From Pseudomonas japonica (GTDB taxonomy: Bacteria > Pseudomonadota > Gammaproteobacteria > Pseudomonadales > Pseudomonadaceae): a stretch of DNA of 64,000 bases. Where the stretch lies: the NCBI RefSeq assembly GCF_900188455.1, contig NZ_FZOL01000003.1:62001-126000 (forward strand), in the 5' to 3' direction. This document shows, piece by piece, positions 27,369-36,669 of the stretch (position 1 is the stretch's first letter; each line of letters opens with the position of its first letter). The notes beneath the pieces are model-generated. The model searched no databases. It was given only the letters and a program-made list of their open reading frames with translations, and was not told the origin of the DNA. The position numbers and the translations under genes are program-made.

Positions 27369-27980
27369 ATGAAACTGTTGCACATCGATTCCAGCATCCT
27401 CGGCGACAACTCGGCCTCGCGCCAGCTGAGCCAGAGTGTGGTCCAGGCCTGGAAGGCCGCCGATTCGTCGGTCGAGGTGGTTTACCGTGACCTGGCCGCC
27501 GACGCCATCAGCCACTTCTCCTCGGCGACCCTGCTGGCCGCCGGCACCCCGCAGGAACTGCGCGACGCCGCTCTGGCCCACGAAGCCAGCCTCAGCGCGC
27601 AAACCCTGCAGGAGTTCCTCGACGCCGACGCGGTGGTCATCGGCGCACCGATGTACAACTTCAGCATCGCCAGCCAGCTCAAGGCCTGGATCGACCGTAT
27701 CGCGGTGGCCGGCAAGACCTTCCGCTACACCGAAGCCGGTCCTGAAGGCCTGTGCGGCGACAAGAAGGTGATCGTGGTGTCCACCGCCGGTGGCCTGCAC
27801 GTCGGCCAGCCGACCGGTGTCGGTCATGAAGACTTCCTCAAGGTGTTCCTTGGCTTCATCGGTATCACCGACGTCGAATTCGTCCGTGCCCATGGCCTGG
27901 CCTATGGCGAAGAACCCCGCAGCAACGCCTTGCAGGCGGCCCAGGCGCAGATCGCCAACGAGCTGTTCGCCGCCGCCTGA
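27369..27980 (+). CDS. azoR: FMN-dependent NADH-azoreductase AzoR
   Basis: 203 residues with flavodoxin-like fold. [15 protein letters not shown] near residues 9-23 binds the FMN phosphate; [19 protein letters not shown] near 93-111 and STAGGLH near 138 are the other conserved flavin loops. It reduces quinones and azo dyes using NADH in the cytoplasm. AAGGAGAGCACCC precedes the ATG. It is divergent from a LysR gene. Confidence 0.93.
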   Translation: MKLLHIDSSILGDNSASRQLSQSVVQAWKAADSSVEVVYRDLAADAISHFSSATLLAAGTPQELRDAALAHEASLSAQTLQEFLDADAVVIGAPMYNFSIASQLKAWIDRIAVAGKTFRYTEAGPEGLCGDKKVIVVSTAGGLHVGQPTGVGHEDFLKVFLGFIGITDVEFVRAHGLAYGEEPRSNALQAAQAQIANELFAAA

Positions 27981-28083
27981 TCCCGCTGTCAGCAGTTTCA
28001 TCCAGCTTTCATACGTGCCGATCTGGCCCGCTCTATGCTTGGCATGGGGCGGGTCATCGCCGTTTGGGTGAGGTTGAAACAAA

Positions 28084-29115
28084 ATGTCTCATGTACGAGC
28101 GTTTCTGTTGCTGTGCGCGCTGGGCTGCAGCCTGCTGGTGCAGGCGGAACCGGCGCAGCACTGGAACGTCGGTCTGCACCGCATGAGCATTCCCGACCCG
28201 CTGGACGGCCAGCCGATGCAGGTGCTGGCCTTCTACCCCTCCAGCGGCCAGCCCCATGTCCGTCGGATCGACGGCTACCGTCTCTATGTCGCCGCCGAAG
28301 CTCCCGTGGTGATGGGGCGTTTCCCGCTGCTGGCGCTGTCCCACGGTAACACCGGCACGCCAATGGCTCTGCACGACCTGGCCAGCGCCCTGGCCCGGCG
28401 TGGTTTCGTGGTGGTCGCCGCGGTGCACCCCGGCGACAACAACAAGGACCACAGCCGCCTTGGCACCCTGAGCAACCTCTACGGCCGCCCGCTGCAGATC
28501 AGCGCGGCGATCAGCGCCGCCCTCGGCGATCCGTTGCTGGCGCCTTACGTCAGTGGTGACCAGGTGGGCATGATCGGCTACTCGGCGGGGGCGGAAACCG
28601 CGTTGATCCTGTCTGGCGCGCGCCCCGACCTGCAGCGCCTGCGGCGTTACTGCGCGGAACGGCCACTGGATGCCGATGCCTGCACCCGTCATGGCGAGCT
28701 GATCGCCGACCGCGATGACCTCTTGCCCGAGGCCGACCCGCGGGTACGCGCCATGCTGCTGATGGCGCCCCTGAGCCTGAGTTTCGGGCGCCAGGCGCTG
28801 GCGCAGGTGCGGGTGCCGTCATTGATCTACAGCGGCGACCACGACCAGTTGCTGGCGGTGGACAAGAATGCCGAGGCCCTGGCGCGCAAACTGCCGGTGA
28901 CCCCCAATTACCGGCGCCTGGAAGGCGCGGGACATTTCGTCTTCATGTCGCCCTGCGACAACAACCAGCGCGCGCGGATGCCGGCGCTGTGCAACGATCC
29001 CGATGGCGTCGACCGGGTCGGCATTCATCTGTCGTTGCAGTCCGAGGCCACGCGCTTCTTCAATCGGGCCCTGGGCGTTTCCAGCCGCGCGGGCCTGCAC
29101 ACCGCCGATCAGTGA
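28084..29115 (+). CDS. Secreted alpha/beta hydrolase (dienelactone hydrolase-like)
   Basis: 343 residues with a signal peptide ending LLVQAEP. The nucleophile elbow GYSAG near residue 165 carries the catalytic Ser, YSGDHDQLL near 255 the Asp and GAGHFVFM near 283 the His. LSHGNTG forms the oxyanion-hole strand. Similar proteins are annotated as dienelactone or platelet-activating-factor acetyl hydrolases; the substrate is unknown. The end overlaps the convergent MFS gene by 7 nt. Confidence 0.8.
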   Translation: MSHVRAFLLLCALGCSLLVQAEPAQHWNVGLHRMSIPDPLDGQPMQVLAFYPSSGQPHVRRIDGYRLYVAAEAPVVMGRFPLLALSHGNTGTPMALHDLASALARRGFVVVAAVHPGDNNKDHSRLGTLSNLYGRPLQISAAISAALGDPLLAPYVSGDQVGMIGYSAGAETALILSGARPDLQRLRRYCAERPLDADACTRHGELIADRDDLLPEADPRVRAMLLMAPLSLSFGRQALAQVRVPSLIYSGDHDQLLAVDKNAEALARKLPVTPNYRRLEGAGHFVFMSPCDNNQRARMPALCNDPDGVDRVGIHLSLQSEATRFFNRALGVSSRAGLHTADQ

Positions 29116-30299
29116 GCGCTGGAACGGCGCAGCAGGGTCAGTACCAGACCGACGCCGAGCAACGAGAGCAGGGCGGCGGCACAGAAGATCCAGGCATAGC
29201 CGAGCTGGGCGGCGACGAACCCCATCACCGGCCCGGCGATCGCCAGGGCCAGATCGAAGAACACCGCATAGGCCCCCAGACCCGCGCCGCGGCTGGTGGG
29301 CGGTACCTGCTTGATCGCCTCCACCCCCAGCGCCGGATAGACCAGCGACAGACCGAAACCGGTCAGCCCGGCGCCGACCAGTGCCAGTACCGGCGAGGGT
29401 GCCAGCCAGAGCAGGGCCAGGCCCAGGGTTTCCACGGCCATGCAGGCGATGGCCACGCGATAGCCGCCCCACTGGTTGACCGCGTTGACGAACAGCAGGC
29501 GCGAGACGATGAAGCAGATCCCGAAAGCGCTGAGGCACCAGGCCGCGCCGGTCCAGCCGCGTTCCAGATAGAAGAGGGTGACGAAGGTGGTCAGGGTGCC
29601 GTAGCCGATCGACCCCAGGGTCAGCGCCAGGCCGCAGGGCGCCACGCGAGCGAAGGCGGCCCAGAACGGCAGGCGTTCGCCGCGTACCACCGGCAGCGAG
29701 GGCTGGCTGCGGATCACCAGCAGGGCGAGCACGGCCAGCGCGGTCAGGGCCGGGCCGATGCTCCAGAAGCCGCTCTCGCCAGCCAGGATCACCCCCAGTG
29801 GCGCGCCGATGGCGATGGCGCCGTAGGACGCGATACCGTTCCAGCTGATCACCCGCGCGGTGTGCTCGGCGCCTACCTGGCCGATGCCCCAGCTCAGGGT
29901 GCCGACGCCGATCAGGCCCTGGGCGATGCCCAGCAATATCCGTCCGGCGAGCAACAGCAGCAGGCTCGGCAGCGGCATATCGACGACCAGCGCCGAGGCC
30001 CAGGTCAGCACCCCGGCGACAGCGATGCCGACCAGGCCGTAGGCGATGCTGCGGCGCGTGCCGAGGCTGTCCGCCAGGCGCCCGGCCATGGGCCGGCTGA
30101 GCAGGGTGGCAAGGTACTGGATACCGATCACCAGACCGGCCACCACCGCGCTGTAGCCGAGCATGTCGTGGACATGGCTGGGCAGTACCGCGATCGGCAG
30201 GCCGATGCAGAGGAAGGCGATGAAGGTATAGAAGACGATCGACAGGATCCGCAGGGTGACGGAGAACGATGAAGGGGGGGCGGAGGGTGCGGCAGACAT
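29109..30299 (-). CDS. MFS transporter, YfcJ/YhhS-like
   Basis: 396 residues with about 12 hydrophobic segments. GRLADSLGTRRSI after helix 2 is the MFS motif A. Overall order resembles the YfcJ/YhhS group of putative arabinose or drug exporters. The ATG at 30299 was chosen since it starts just ahead of helix 1; the longer frame adds only 12 residues. The substrate cannot be inferred. Confidence 0.85.
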   Translation of the reverse strand: MSAAPSAPPSSFSVTLRILSIVFYTFIAFLCIGLPIAVLPSHVHDMLGYSAVVAGLVIGIQYLATLLSRPMAGRLADSLGTRRSIAYGLVGIAVAGVLTWASALVVDMPLPSLLLLLAGRILLGIAQGLIGVGTLSWGIGQVGAEHTARVISWNGIASYGAIAIGAPLGVILAGESGFWSIGPALTALAVLALLVIRSQPSLPVVRGERLPFWAAFARVAPCGLALTLGSIGYGTLTTFVTLFYLERGWTGAAWCLSAFGICFIVSRLLFVNAVNQWGGYRVAIACMAVETLGLALLWLAPSPVLALVGAGLTGFGLSLVYPALGVEAIKQVPPTSRGAGLGAYAVFFDLALAIAGPVMGFVAAQLGYAWIFCAAALLSLLGVGLVLTLLRRSSAH

Positions 30300-30435
30300 G
30301 GGGTTTCGTTCGCAGGCAAGCGGTTGACGGCTCACATCATGGCTGCGCGCGGGGAGAAAAGAAAGCAGGCTAACGAATTATTCGGAACAGCGCACGGACC
30401 GTGCCCACTCCGTGGGACGGCCCGTACGCAGGGGA

Positions 30436-32022
30436 TCAGACCACTACGCCCTGGCTGCGCAGGTAATCGTCGTAGGTGCCGCTGAAGTCCACCACGCCAT
30501 CCGGGCTCAGCTCGATGATGCGGGTAGCCAGGGACGAGACGAACTCGCGGTCGTGGCTGACGAAGATCAGCGTGCCCGGGTAGTTCTCCAGCGCCAGGTT
30601 GAGGGCCTCGATGGATTCCATGTCCAGGTGGTTGGTCGGTTCGTCCATCACCAGCACGTTGGGCTTCTGCAGGATCAGCTTGCCGAACAGCATGCGGCCC
30701 TGTTCACCACCGGAAATCACCTTGACCGACTTGAGGATCTCGTCGTTGGAGAACAGCATGCGGCCGAGGGTGCCACGGATCACCTGCTCGCCCTGGGTCC
30801 ACTGGCCCATCCAGTCGAACAGGCTGACATCGTCCTCGAAATCGTGGGCGTGGTCCTGGGCGTAGTAGCCCACTTCCGCGCTCTCGGTCCACTTCACGCT
30901 GCCAGCGTCCACCGCCATCTCGCCGACCAGCAGGCGCAGCAGGGTGGTCTTGCCGATACCGTTGGGGCCGATCACCGCGACACGCTCGCCGGCTTCGACG
31001 GTGAAGCTGAAGTTCTTGAACAGCTGCTTGTCTTCGAAGCCCTTGGAGACTTTCTCCACGGTCACCGCCTGGCGGTGCAGCTTCTTGGTCTGCTCGAAGC
31101 GGATGAACGGGCTGACCCGGCTCGACGGCTTGACCTCGGCCAGCTGGATCTTGTCGATCTGCTTGGCACGGGAGGTGGCCTGCTTGGCTTTCGAGGCGTT
31201 GGCCGAGAAACGGCTGACGAAGGTCTGCAGCTCGGCGATCTGTGCCTTCTTCTTGGCGTTGTCGGCCAGCAGTTGCTCGCGGGACTGGGTCGCCGCGGTC
31301 ATGTACTCGTCGTAGTTGCCTGGGAACAGGCGCAGCTCGCCGTAGTCCAGGTCGGCCATGTGCGTGCACACCGAGTTCAGGAAGTGCCGGTCGTGGGAAA
31401 TGATGATCATGGTGCTGTTACGCGCCGTGAGAATGTTTTCCAGCCAGCGGATGGTGTTGATGTCCAGGTGGTTGGTCGGCTCGTCGAGGAGCAGCACTTC
31501 AGGATCGGAGAACAGCGCCTGGGCCAGCAGCACGCGGAGTTTCCAGCCGGGTGCCACTTCGCTCATCGGGCCGAAGTGCTGTTCCAGCGGGATACCAAGG
31601 CCGAGCAGCAGCTCGCCGGCGCGGGATTCGGCGGTGTAGCCGTCCATCTCGGCGAACTCGGTTTCCAGCTCGGCGACGGCCATGCCGTCGTCCTCGGTCA
31701 TTTCCGGCAGCGAGTAGATGCGATCGCGCTCGGCCTTGACCTTCCACAGCTCCTCGTGGCCCATGATCACCGTGTCGATCACGGTGAATTGCTCGTAGGC
31801 GAACTGGTCCTGGCGCAGCTTGCCGAGACGGGTGTTGGGCTCGAGCATGACCTGGCCGGCGCTCGGCTCCAGATCGCCGCCGAGGATCTTCATGAACGTG
31901 GACTTGCCGCAGCCGTTGGCGCCGATCAGGCCGTAGCGGTTGCCGTTGTTGAACTTGACCGAGACGTTCTCGAACAGCGGTTTGGCACCAAACTGCATGG
32001 TGATGTTAGCGGTGGAGATCAA
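30436..32022 (-). CDS. ybiT: ABC-F ATPase YbiT
   Basis: 528 residues with two ABC domains in one chain: Walker A GANGCGKS near residue 34 and GPNGIGKT near 350, Walker [13 protein letters not shown] and [12 protein letters not shown], and a charged interdomain linker (P-site tRNA interaction motif). ABC-F proteins act on the ribosome in translation. The reading frame starts with TTG at 32022 (residues [12 protein letters not shown]), which agrees with the known N-terminus. The prophage junction is only about 0-20 nt upstream, so its native promoter and leader have probably been replaced by phage DNA. Confidence 0.92.
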   Translation of the reverse strand: MISTANITMQFGAKPLFENVSVKFNNGNRYGLIGANGCGKSTFMKILGGDLEPSAGQVMLEPNTRLGKLRQDQFAYEQFTVIDTVIMGHEELWKVKAERDRIYSLPEMTEDDGMAVAELETEFAEMDGYTAESRAGELLLGLGIPLEQHFGPMSEVAPGWKLRVLLAQALFSDPEVLLLDEPTNHLDINTIRWLENILTARNSTMIIISHDRHFLNSVCTHMADLDYGELRLFPGNYDEYMTAATQSREQLLADNAKKKAQIAELQTFVSRFSANASKAKQATSRAKQIDKIQLAEVKPSSRVSPFIRFEQTKKLHRQAVTVEKVSKGFEDKQLFKNFSFTVEAGERVAVIGPNGIGKTTLLRLLVGEMAVDAGSVKWTESAEVGYYAQDHAHDFEDDVSLFDWMGQWTQGEQVIRGTLGRMLFSNDEILKSVKVISGGEQGRMLFGKLILQKPNVLVMDEPTNHLDMESIEALNLALENYPGTLIFVSHDREFVSSLATRIIELSPDGVVDFSGTYDDYLRSQGVVV

Positions 32023-32045
32023 GGAGTTTACCTATCAATAACTTA
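32023..32045. other. Probable left prophage junction (attL region)
   Basis: Host sequence is certain up to the ybiT start (32022) and phage sequence is certain from the integrase stop (32043-32045). The crossover must lie in or next to these 23 bases. The matching attR copy would be beyond the right edge, so the core cannot be defined here. Confidence 0.6.
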
Positions 32046-33236
32046 CGTGACTTCTTCGCAGCTGCGGACCAATTTCGGACCAATCTGGAGCTTTTCCAGC
32101 TCCTGCCAGTCGTTGGACGAGTTAATCCAGCGCGCATAAGTCGATAAGAGCATCTGCACGCTATGCCCGAGCTGTTGGGCGATAAATGCGGGGTTGAGAC
32201 CAGACATTAAGCATATTGTCGCATAGGTGTGGCGGCAGTTGTATGGGGGGCGATACCTGATCCCCAAACCTTTGAGGATCGGGCGCCACTGGTGGTGCAG
32301 GTCCGAGGTCTGCTTGACGTGTTCCCCATTCTTCCCTGGCGGGAAAACAAACGGCGACTCCTTGAATTGCCCTTTGCCCTGCCTGCGGCGCTCCGCATAC
32401 TGCTTAGCGAACTCCAAAGCGTGAAGCGCTCTGTCGTTGAGCAGCACGAATCTATCCCTCCCGGTCTTCGTCCTTTCCTCAACCACGCCTAATGCGATCG
32501 TTCGCCGAACGTGAACGGTCTTCCTGGTCAAGTCGACCGTATCCCAGCGCAGCGCCAGTCCTTCGGACAGCCGCAGGCCCGTGAAGAACATGAACTCGAA
32601 GAAGGCAGCATAGATGTGGCTCGGCCAGTGCTTATGTTTGTAGAGCTCGGAGATGATGGCGTTGGCCTCTTCCAGGGTGAAAGGGTCGACCTCTTTCCTG
32701 GAGCGTGCCGGCAGTTGGATAGCCTCCGCTGGATTCCTTGTGATAAGCCCGTCCAACACGGCGGAGCGCAGAATGGTCGACAGCTTGACCATTGCGTTGC
32801 GCTTTACGGAAGGGGAGGTCCAATCGATCGATGCGATGATTCGCCGGAGCAGGGTGGAGGTGATTAAGTCAATGCGCACCAGGGCGAGGTGTGGCATCCA
32901 ATATATGTTCAGCGTGCTCTTGTAGTTCAGCCTGGTGCCTTCCGCGATCTCCCGGCTATCAAGCCACAACTGAGCGTATTCCCCAAAAGCCGGGATACCG
33001 CCTACCACGCCTGCGGAGCCTGGGAACAACTCCGCGTACTTGTCATGGTCAAGCAGGCCCAGCTTGATGAGGCCGTTTACTTTATCGCGAAGCTGGGATG
33101 CAGCCTTGATCCCTTTTTGTGTCGGGGGGTAGGGAAGGGTCTCACTTCGGCGAGTACCTTCCCACATGAACCTGAGCCGGAGCGAGCCATAGTGGACGTC
33201 GATGCCAGGGGGTAAATCCATTGGCTTTCCAGCCAT
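32043..33236 (-). CDS. int: Phage tyrosine-recombinase integrase
   Basis: 397 residues. An N-terminal arm-binding segment (GSLRLRFMWEGTRRSETL) is followed by a SAM-like core-binding domain and a catalytic domain with Arg in FTGLRLSEGLALRW, HxxR in NCRHTYATI and the nucleophile Tyr in LLSTYARW. All catalytic residues are present, so the integrase should be active. It lies at the left end with its 3' end facing the host ybiT gene. The start overlaps the putative excisionase by 160 nt. Confidence 0.94.
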   Translation of the reverse strand: MAGKPMDLPPGIDVHYGSLRLRFMWEGTRRSETLPYPPTQKGIKAASQLRDKVNGLIKLGLLDHDKYAELFPGSAGVVGGIPAFGEYAQLWLDSREIAEGTRLNYKSTLNIYWMPHLALVRIDLITSTLLRRIIASIDWTSPSVKRNAMVKLSTILRSAVLDGLITRNPAEAIQLPARSRKEVDPFTLEEANAIISELYKHKHWPSHIYAAFFEFMFFTGLRLSEGLALRWDTVDLTRKTVHVRRTIALGVVEERTKTGRDRFVLLNDRALHALEFAKQYAERRRQGKGQFKESPFVFPPGKNGEHVKQTSDLHHQWRPILKGLGIRYRPPYNCRHTYATICLMSGLNPAFIAQQLGHSVQMLLSTYARWINSSNDWQELEKLQIGPKLVRSCEEVT

Positions 33237-33409
33237 TCGTCGTATCTCCGTTTGCTGTAAATGATCCGACCGCCGTGTTTCATCCAGACGCCTTCGGGGA
33301 TTGCCCCGCGGAGACGCCGGCCTTCCAGGGCGCGCTTGGTGCAGCCGAGCAGGTCGGCCATTCGCTGTTCGGTGACTTTGTCGATGTCACCGGTGGTTTC
33401 TGTTTCCAT
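33077..33409 (-). CDS. Putative excisionase-type DNA-binding protein
   Basis: 110 residues. The first 65 look like a MerR/Xis winged helix: VTEQRMADLLGCTKRALEGR, then a wing and GGRIIYSKRRYDEWLESQ. The remaining 45 residues overlap the integrase gene in another frame and are basic and low in structure. Position just upstream of int fits an excisionase controlling direction of recombination. Confidence 0.65.
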   Translation of the reverse strand: METETTGDIDKVTEQRMADLLGCTKRALEGRRLRGAIPEGVWMKHGGRIIYSKRRYDEWLESQWIYPLASTSTMARSGSGSCGKVLAEVRPFPTPRHKKGSRLHPSFAIK

Positions 33410-33507
33410 GGGATGGTCTCCATGCCGTCGGCGGCGGTTAGGGTTATGGATAATTCATAATCCCGCGGGTAATCTCCGGCTTTCTTTTTCCAGAGCCAGG
33501 GGTTCGC

Positions 33508-34011
33508 ATGTCGAATGGAATCAAGTGGGGGGCACTTTTCCTGCTGAGCCTTCTAATGGCCGGCTGCGCTAGCCAACGCTTGAGCTATGCACCGTCTGCT
33601 GCGCATTTCAGTGATCGTCAGCAGGCTGCTGATTTTGTCGAGCAGTCGTTCTTTGAGGACTATGGAAAGAAATTCCGGCCGCAGTCAGTGTTGATCACCG
33701 ACAAGGTCATCATCTTGTCCGACGGAGTTATTTCTGAGGCCACAGGGTTTGCCTCTGCAGTCCCTATTGGCGCTGGCGCCATTGCTGCTGGCAGCAGCAG
33801 GAGCGTGACTAAGGACGCCAGCAGGCGCATCTATTTGAGCTCTATTGACGACATCTCCATTTATCAAAAGCGTGGCAGATCTAGTCGTTTCACTGTGGTC
33901 ATTCGCGGAGCGGATGGCCGAGAGCTTGGGTCAATTCGGACCGGCAGCCTGGAGCGGGCGCAGCGATTCAGTGATGCCCTGATTTACCTGAAAGCCTCGG
34001 CCAGGCCTTGA
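33508..34011 (+). CDS. Phage-encoded lipoprotein
   Basis: 167 residues. A signal sequence with lipobox LMAGC gives a lipidated Cys near residue 18. The mature part has a Gly/Ala-rich hydrophobic stretch (ASAVPIGAGAIAAGSS) and a basic C-terminus. It is transcribed opposite to the surrounding early genes and lies next to the integrase, as lysogenic-conversion genes often do. It may alter the lysogen envelope; I do not recognise the family. Confidence 0.65.
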   Translation: MSNGIKWGALFLLSLLMAGCASQRLSYAPSAAHFSDRQQAADFVEQSFFEDYGKKFRPQSVLITDKVIILSDGVISEATGFASAVPIGAGAIAAGSSRSVTKDASRRIYLSSIDDISIYQKRGRSSRFTVVIRGADGRELGSIRTGSLERAQRFSDALIYLKASARP

Positions 34012-34072
34012 TCTTGCCCGCGCATGTCGGCGGGCTCGTATGGTTTAATCGGGGATTGATAGGAGGATCGAT

Positions 34073-34258
34073 ATGGCCAAGGAAACTAGAAAGCCGTGGG
34101 GCTATGCAGCAGTCACCCTGATGCCAACTGGCATCGGGTTCGCTTTCAGTGGGCTGATGACAGACCAGCCGGCCTTCATCTACAACGGCCTTGGCATGGC
34201 CATACCGGGTGTGTTGCTGGCCGCCACGCATTTCTGGGCGGGACGTCGGCGGGCTTGA
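34073..34258 (+). CDS. Small membrane protein
   Basis: 61 residues with two hydrophobic segments (YAAVTLMPTGIGFAFSGLM and FIYNGLGMAIPGVLLAATHF) and a basic end (WAGRRRA). AGGAGGATCGAT precedes the ATG. It follows the lipoprotein gene on the same strand after 61 nt and may be cotranscribed with it. Function unknown. Confidence 0.6.
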   Translation: MAKETRKPWGYAAVTLMPTGIGFAFSGLMTDQPAFIYNGLGMAIPGVLLAATHFWAGRRRA

Positions 34259-34274
34259 GTTGTAGGGGGAGGGG

Positions 34275-35069
34275 TTAGGCGCGAGCTTCGAATAATTCGA
34301 TCTGCGCGGCCTGGGTGTCGCGGATGCTGATTGCCTCGGCGATGCGCTGCTGCGCAATGTCGATGTACCCAAGCGGGTTGCCACGTTCGTCGGTGTCTTT
34401 CTCGATGCCGATGAAACGTCGGCCCAGTTGAATGCAAGCAACACCGGTTGTTCCGCTGCCCATAGTGTTGTCGAGCACAACCTGGCCGGGGTTGGTGTAG
34501 GTTGCGATCAGGAATCGCATCCACGCCACAGGCTTCTGGGTTGGATGGAAGTTTGCCGTCTGCTTGTCGCTCGAGAAGAACTGCACCGACCGCGGGTACC
34601 GCTCGGTCGAGTCGTACTCGGTGAGAGACAACGCCTTGCCGTAGCACTCAGAGTTGACCGTTTTCCGCTTCGCCGTGCGGCGCTGGTGGCCATCGGTCAT
34701 CTGCGGGTTGTAAACCGGCTGGCGCCGGTAGAAGACCTGGGCTGATTCGTGTGCCCGAAGCGGCTGCTTTTTGGCATTGAGGAAGCCCGTGGCGTTACCT
34801 TTCTCCCAGATCCACTCGTAGCGATAGTCACGCGGGTTGCTGGCCACCACCAGCGAGCTGAACGGTTGGGCCGCGCAGAGCACGATTGCTGCATTCGGCT
34901 TGGTAATGCGCAGGTACTGCTCCCACAGTGGCTCGAAGGGGATCACCACGTCCCAGGCGCACTTCGTCGTGCCGTAGGGCAAGTCAGCCAGCACCAGATC
35001 GACGCTGGCGCTGGGGAGCGACCTCATCACCTCTAGGCAGTCGCCGCGGTAGAGGCTGACTTCGTTCAT
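34275..35069 (-). CDS. DNA (adenine or cytosine-N4) methyltransferase, beta class
   Basis: 264 residues. Motif IV DLPYGTTKCAWD is near residue 28, FHPTQKPVAWM near 195 and the SAM-binding motif DNTMGSGTTGVA near 220; catalytic motif before SAM motif defines the beta class. The DLPY variant allows N6-adenine or N4-cytosine methylation. No restriction gene is adjacent, so it is probably an orphan phage enzyme that protects DNA or alters expression. The ATG at 35069 gives the normal N-terminus. Confidence 0.9.
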   Translation of the reverse strand: MNEVSLYRGDCLEVMRSLPSASVDLVLADLPYGTTKCAWDVVIPFEPLWEQYLRITKPNAAIVLCAAQPFSSLVVASNPRDYRYEWIWEKGNATGFLNAKKQPLRAHESAQVFYRRQPVYNPQMTDGHQRRTAKRKTVNSECYGKALSLTEYDSTERYPRSVQFFSSDKQTANFHPTQKPVAWMRFLIATYTNPGQVVLDNTMGSGTTGVACIQLGRRFIGIEKDTDERGNPLGYIDIAQQRIAEAISIRDTQAAQIELFEARA

Positions 35070-35115
35070 CGCGGCCCCCTGTAGATCAGGTAGGCCATGT
35101 ACATCAGGGGCAGGA

Positions 35116-35487
35116 TCATGGCGCCACCTGCTTGCGGTAGCCTGCGTCGTAGAGCAGCCCAAGCCCCTCGAAAGCAGTCTGCACGCCAGGCCTCCAGTAG
35201 GTCGCCCACATCTCCTCGATCGCAGCAGCTCTTTCATCCGTCGCAATTTGCTCGGGCGTGCGGCATGGCGTGTAGTCCACCTTGTCCGTACGCGTGGTGA
35301 TGAACGAAAGCGATTCGGATCCGTCGCTATGCAACTCCATCAGCCATTCGTGCTCGGCCTTGCGGGCAATAACCTTGACGCGGCGGGTGTCGAGATTGTC
35401 GAAGCCCCAGATCGTGTTGTGTGGCGTCACCATGCATTCGGTTCCGGGCGGTGGCAGCCCTTCGCCATTCCAATGAACATTGCTCAC
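35116..35487 (-). CDS. Hypothetical phage protein, 123 residues
   Basis: A soluble protein starting MSNVHWNGEGLPPPGTECMV and ending LLYDAGYRKQVAP. The RRVKVIARKAEHEWLMEL segment looks like a small beta domain. Similar proteins occur in Pseudomonas phages to my recollection. It overlaps the preceding small gene by ATGA-type coupling at 35484-35487. Confidence 0.55.
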   Translation of the reverse strand: MSNVHWNGEGLPPPGTECMVTPHNTIWGFDNLDTRRVKVIARKAEHEWLMELHSDGSESLSFITTRTDKVDYTPCRTPEQIATDERAAAIEEMWATYWRPGVQTAFEGLGLLYDAGYRKQVAP

Positions 35488-35624
35488 AGCGAATACCTCT
35501 CTTCATTCCAGCACGTCACACCGCGGCGGCTGTCGTGCTGCACGTCGATGACGTTCGCCTGGGGCTGTGGTTCTGCGCTGGAGCCGGTGGCCAGCAGGAG
35601 GAGGCAGAGGGCGAGGCGGGTCAT
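35484..35624 (-). CDS. Small secreted or membrane-anchored phage protein, 46 residues
   Basis: MTRLALCLLLLATGSSAEP is a signal peptide, followed by about 27 residues ending GVTCWNEERYSL. The start overlaps the stop of the upstream gene (ATGA at 35621-35624) and the stop overlaps the next start, so translational coupling supports it. Function unknown. Confidence 0.55.
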   Translation of the reverse strand: MTRLALCLLLLATGSSAEPQPQANVIDVQHDSRRGVTCWNEERYSL

Positions 35625-35980
35625 CGGCTATGCTCCCCATTGGAACGCTCGCAGTCCGCGGCGAGCTTCATCAGGTTGATCGTGGTGGGGCTGAACCCAT
35701 CGGTGTTTGGGTAACCCTCAAAGCGATGGCCGGCCGGATAGGGTTCAAACGGACCGTGCCAGCACCAGTTCATTTTCCAGTCTTCCCAAACGGTGTAGGC
35801 ATCGCAGCCTTCACCCCAGTAATTCACTCCACCTCCCACGCTCCAGATATTGCTGACCCGCGTGCCTTGCTCGTAAGCCAGTTCGGTCGGTTCGCCCTTG
35901 TCGATCCATGCGCCGTGGAACTGCGACGGTGCTATTTCCAGCAGGCGCTTGCTGCTCTTCTTCTCGATGCGCGCCTTCAT
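35621..35980 (-). CDS. Hypothetical phage protein, 119 residues
   Basis: Trp/Gly-rich centre (IWSVGGGVNYWGEGCDAYTV) and a short helical C-terminus. Both ends overlap neighbouring genes by 4 nt (ATGA), so it belongs to a coupled chain. No recognised domain. Confidence 0.55.
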   Translation of the reverse strand: MKARIEKKSSKRLLEIAPSQFHGAWIDKGEPTELAYEQGTRVSNIWSVGGGVNYWGEGCDAYTVWEDWKMNWCWHGPFEPYPAGHRFEGYPNTDGFSPTTINLMKLAADCERSNGEHSR

Positions 35981-36270
35981 GACTGCACCTCAGCGTTGTA
36001 ACGCTCGTATCCCTCGCCATACTCCCAGCAGTAGGTCGCCGGCCAGCATCCCCGCGTGCCCTCGGGAACCAGGTTGTACATGCGGTCATAGGTGCCATGC
36101 CCTGGGGTTGTCTTGACCCATACATGCTCGGGGCCGCCAAGCGCCCAGCCGGGATGCTGCTCGATCGCCGCGGCCATGAACTGCTCCAAGTCGTGATGAC
36201 CCTTACTCATGACGATATAGGTGTCTTCACCAACGCTACGCACATCGAGCGGATATTGATTTGTGGTCAC
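35977..36270 (-). CDS. Hypothetical phage protein, 97 residues
   Basis: Begins MTTNQYPLDVRSVGEDTYIV and contains an aromatic C-terminal half (CWPATYCWEYGEGYERY). It overlaps its downstream neighbour by ATGA. No domain recognised. Confidence 0.55.
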   Translation of the reverse strand: MTTNQYPLDVRSVGEDTYIVMSKGHHDLEQFMAAAIEQHPGWALGGPEHVWVKTTPGHGTYDRMYNLVPEGTRGCWPATYCWEYGEGYERYNAEVQS

Positions 36271-36273
36271 CGG

Positions 36274-36588
36274 TCAGCCCTCCGTTCCCGCCAGATAGGA
36301 CGGCTCAGTGGTTTCTGCCAGCCATTGGCGAAGACAGCCGCATTCCGCATGCGGGGGAACCTCATCCACCCATTGGCGATCAAGCATGCTTTCGCTCGTG
36401 AGCTCAACGTCCCAGTCGGCGTACTCGGACGGGTCATCGCCATTCATTTCAGCGAGGATGCGGCGAGCCTCGTCTTCGCTGGTTGCCGCCACCCAGTCGC
36501 AGTCGCCAACCTGATAGCAAGCGAGGGCTGGCCGAACTGGCTGGCTACCATCGAGCTCAAATGGCGGAGGTGTGATTTCTTCAGGCAT
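36274..36588 (-). CDS. Hypothetical acidic phage protein, 104 residues
   Basis: MPEEITPPPFELDGSQPVRP start, chosen because AAGGAATCGTC precedes the ATG at 36588. The middle (TSEDEARRILAEMNGDDP) is acidic and helical. It precedes the 97-residue gene by 3 nt. Function unknown. Confidence 0.55.
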   Translation of the reverse strand: MPEEITPPPFELDGSQPVRPALACYQVGDCDWVAATSEDEARRILAEMNGDDPSEYADWDVELTSESMLDRQWVDEVPPHAECGCLRQWLAETTEPSYLAGTEG

Positions 36589-36669
36589 GACGATTCCTTG
36601 GCCGCTCACTCGCGGCAGTTGAATAGAGGGGAGAGGGGTTACAGTAGAAAGAGTACGGATGTACTCCTG

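Noticed and set aside
30412-32139. A 575-residue plus-strand open frame opposite ybiT
   Set aside because: It mirrors the ABC-F gene codons and has no recognisable domain; an antisense shadow.
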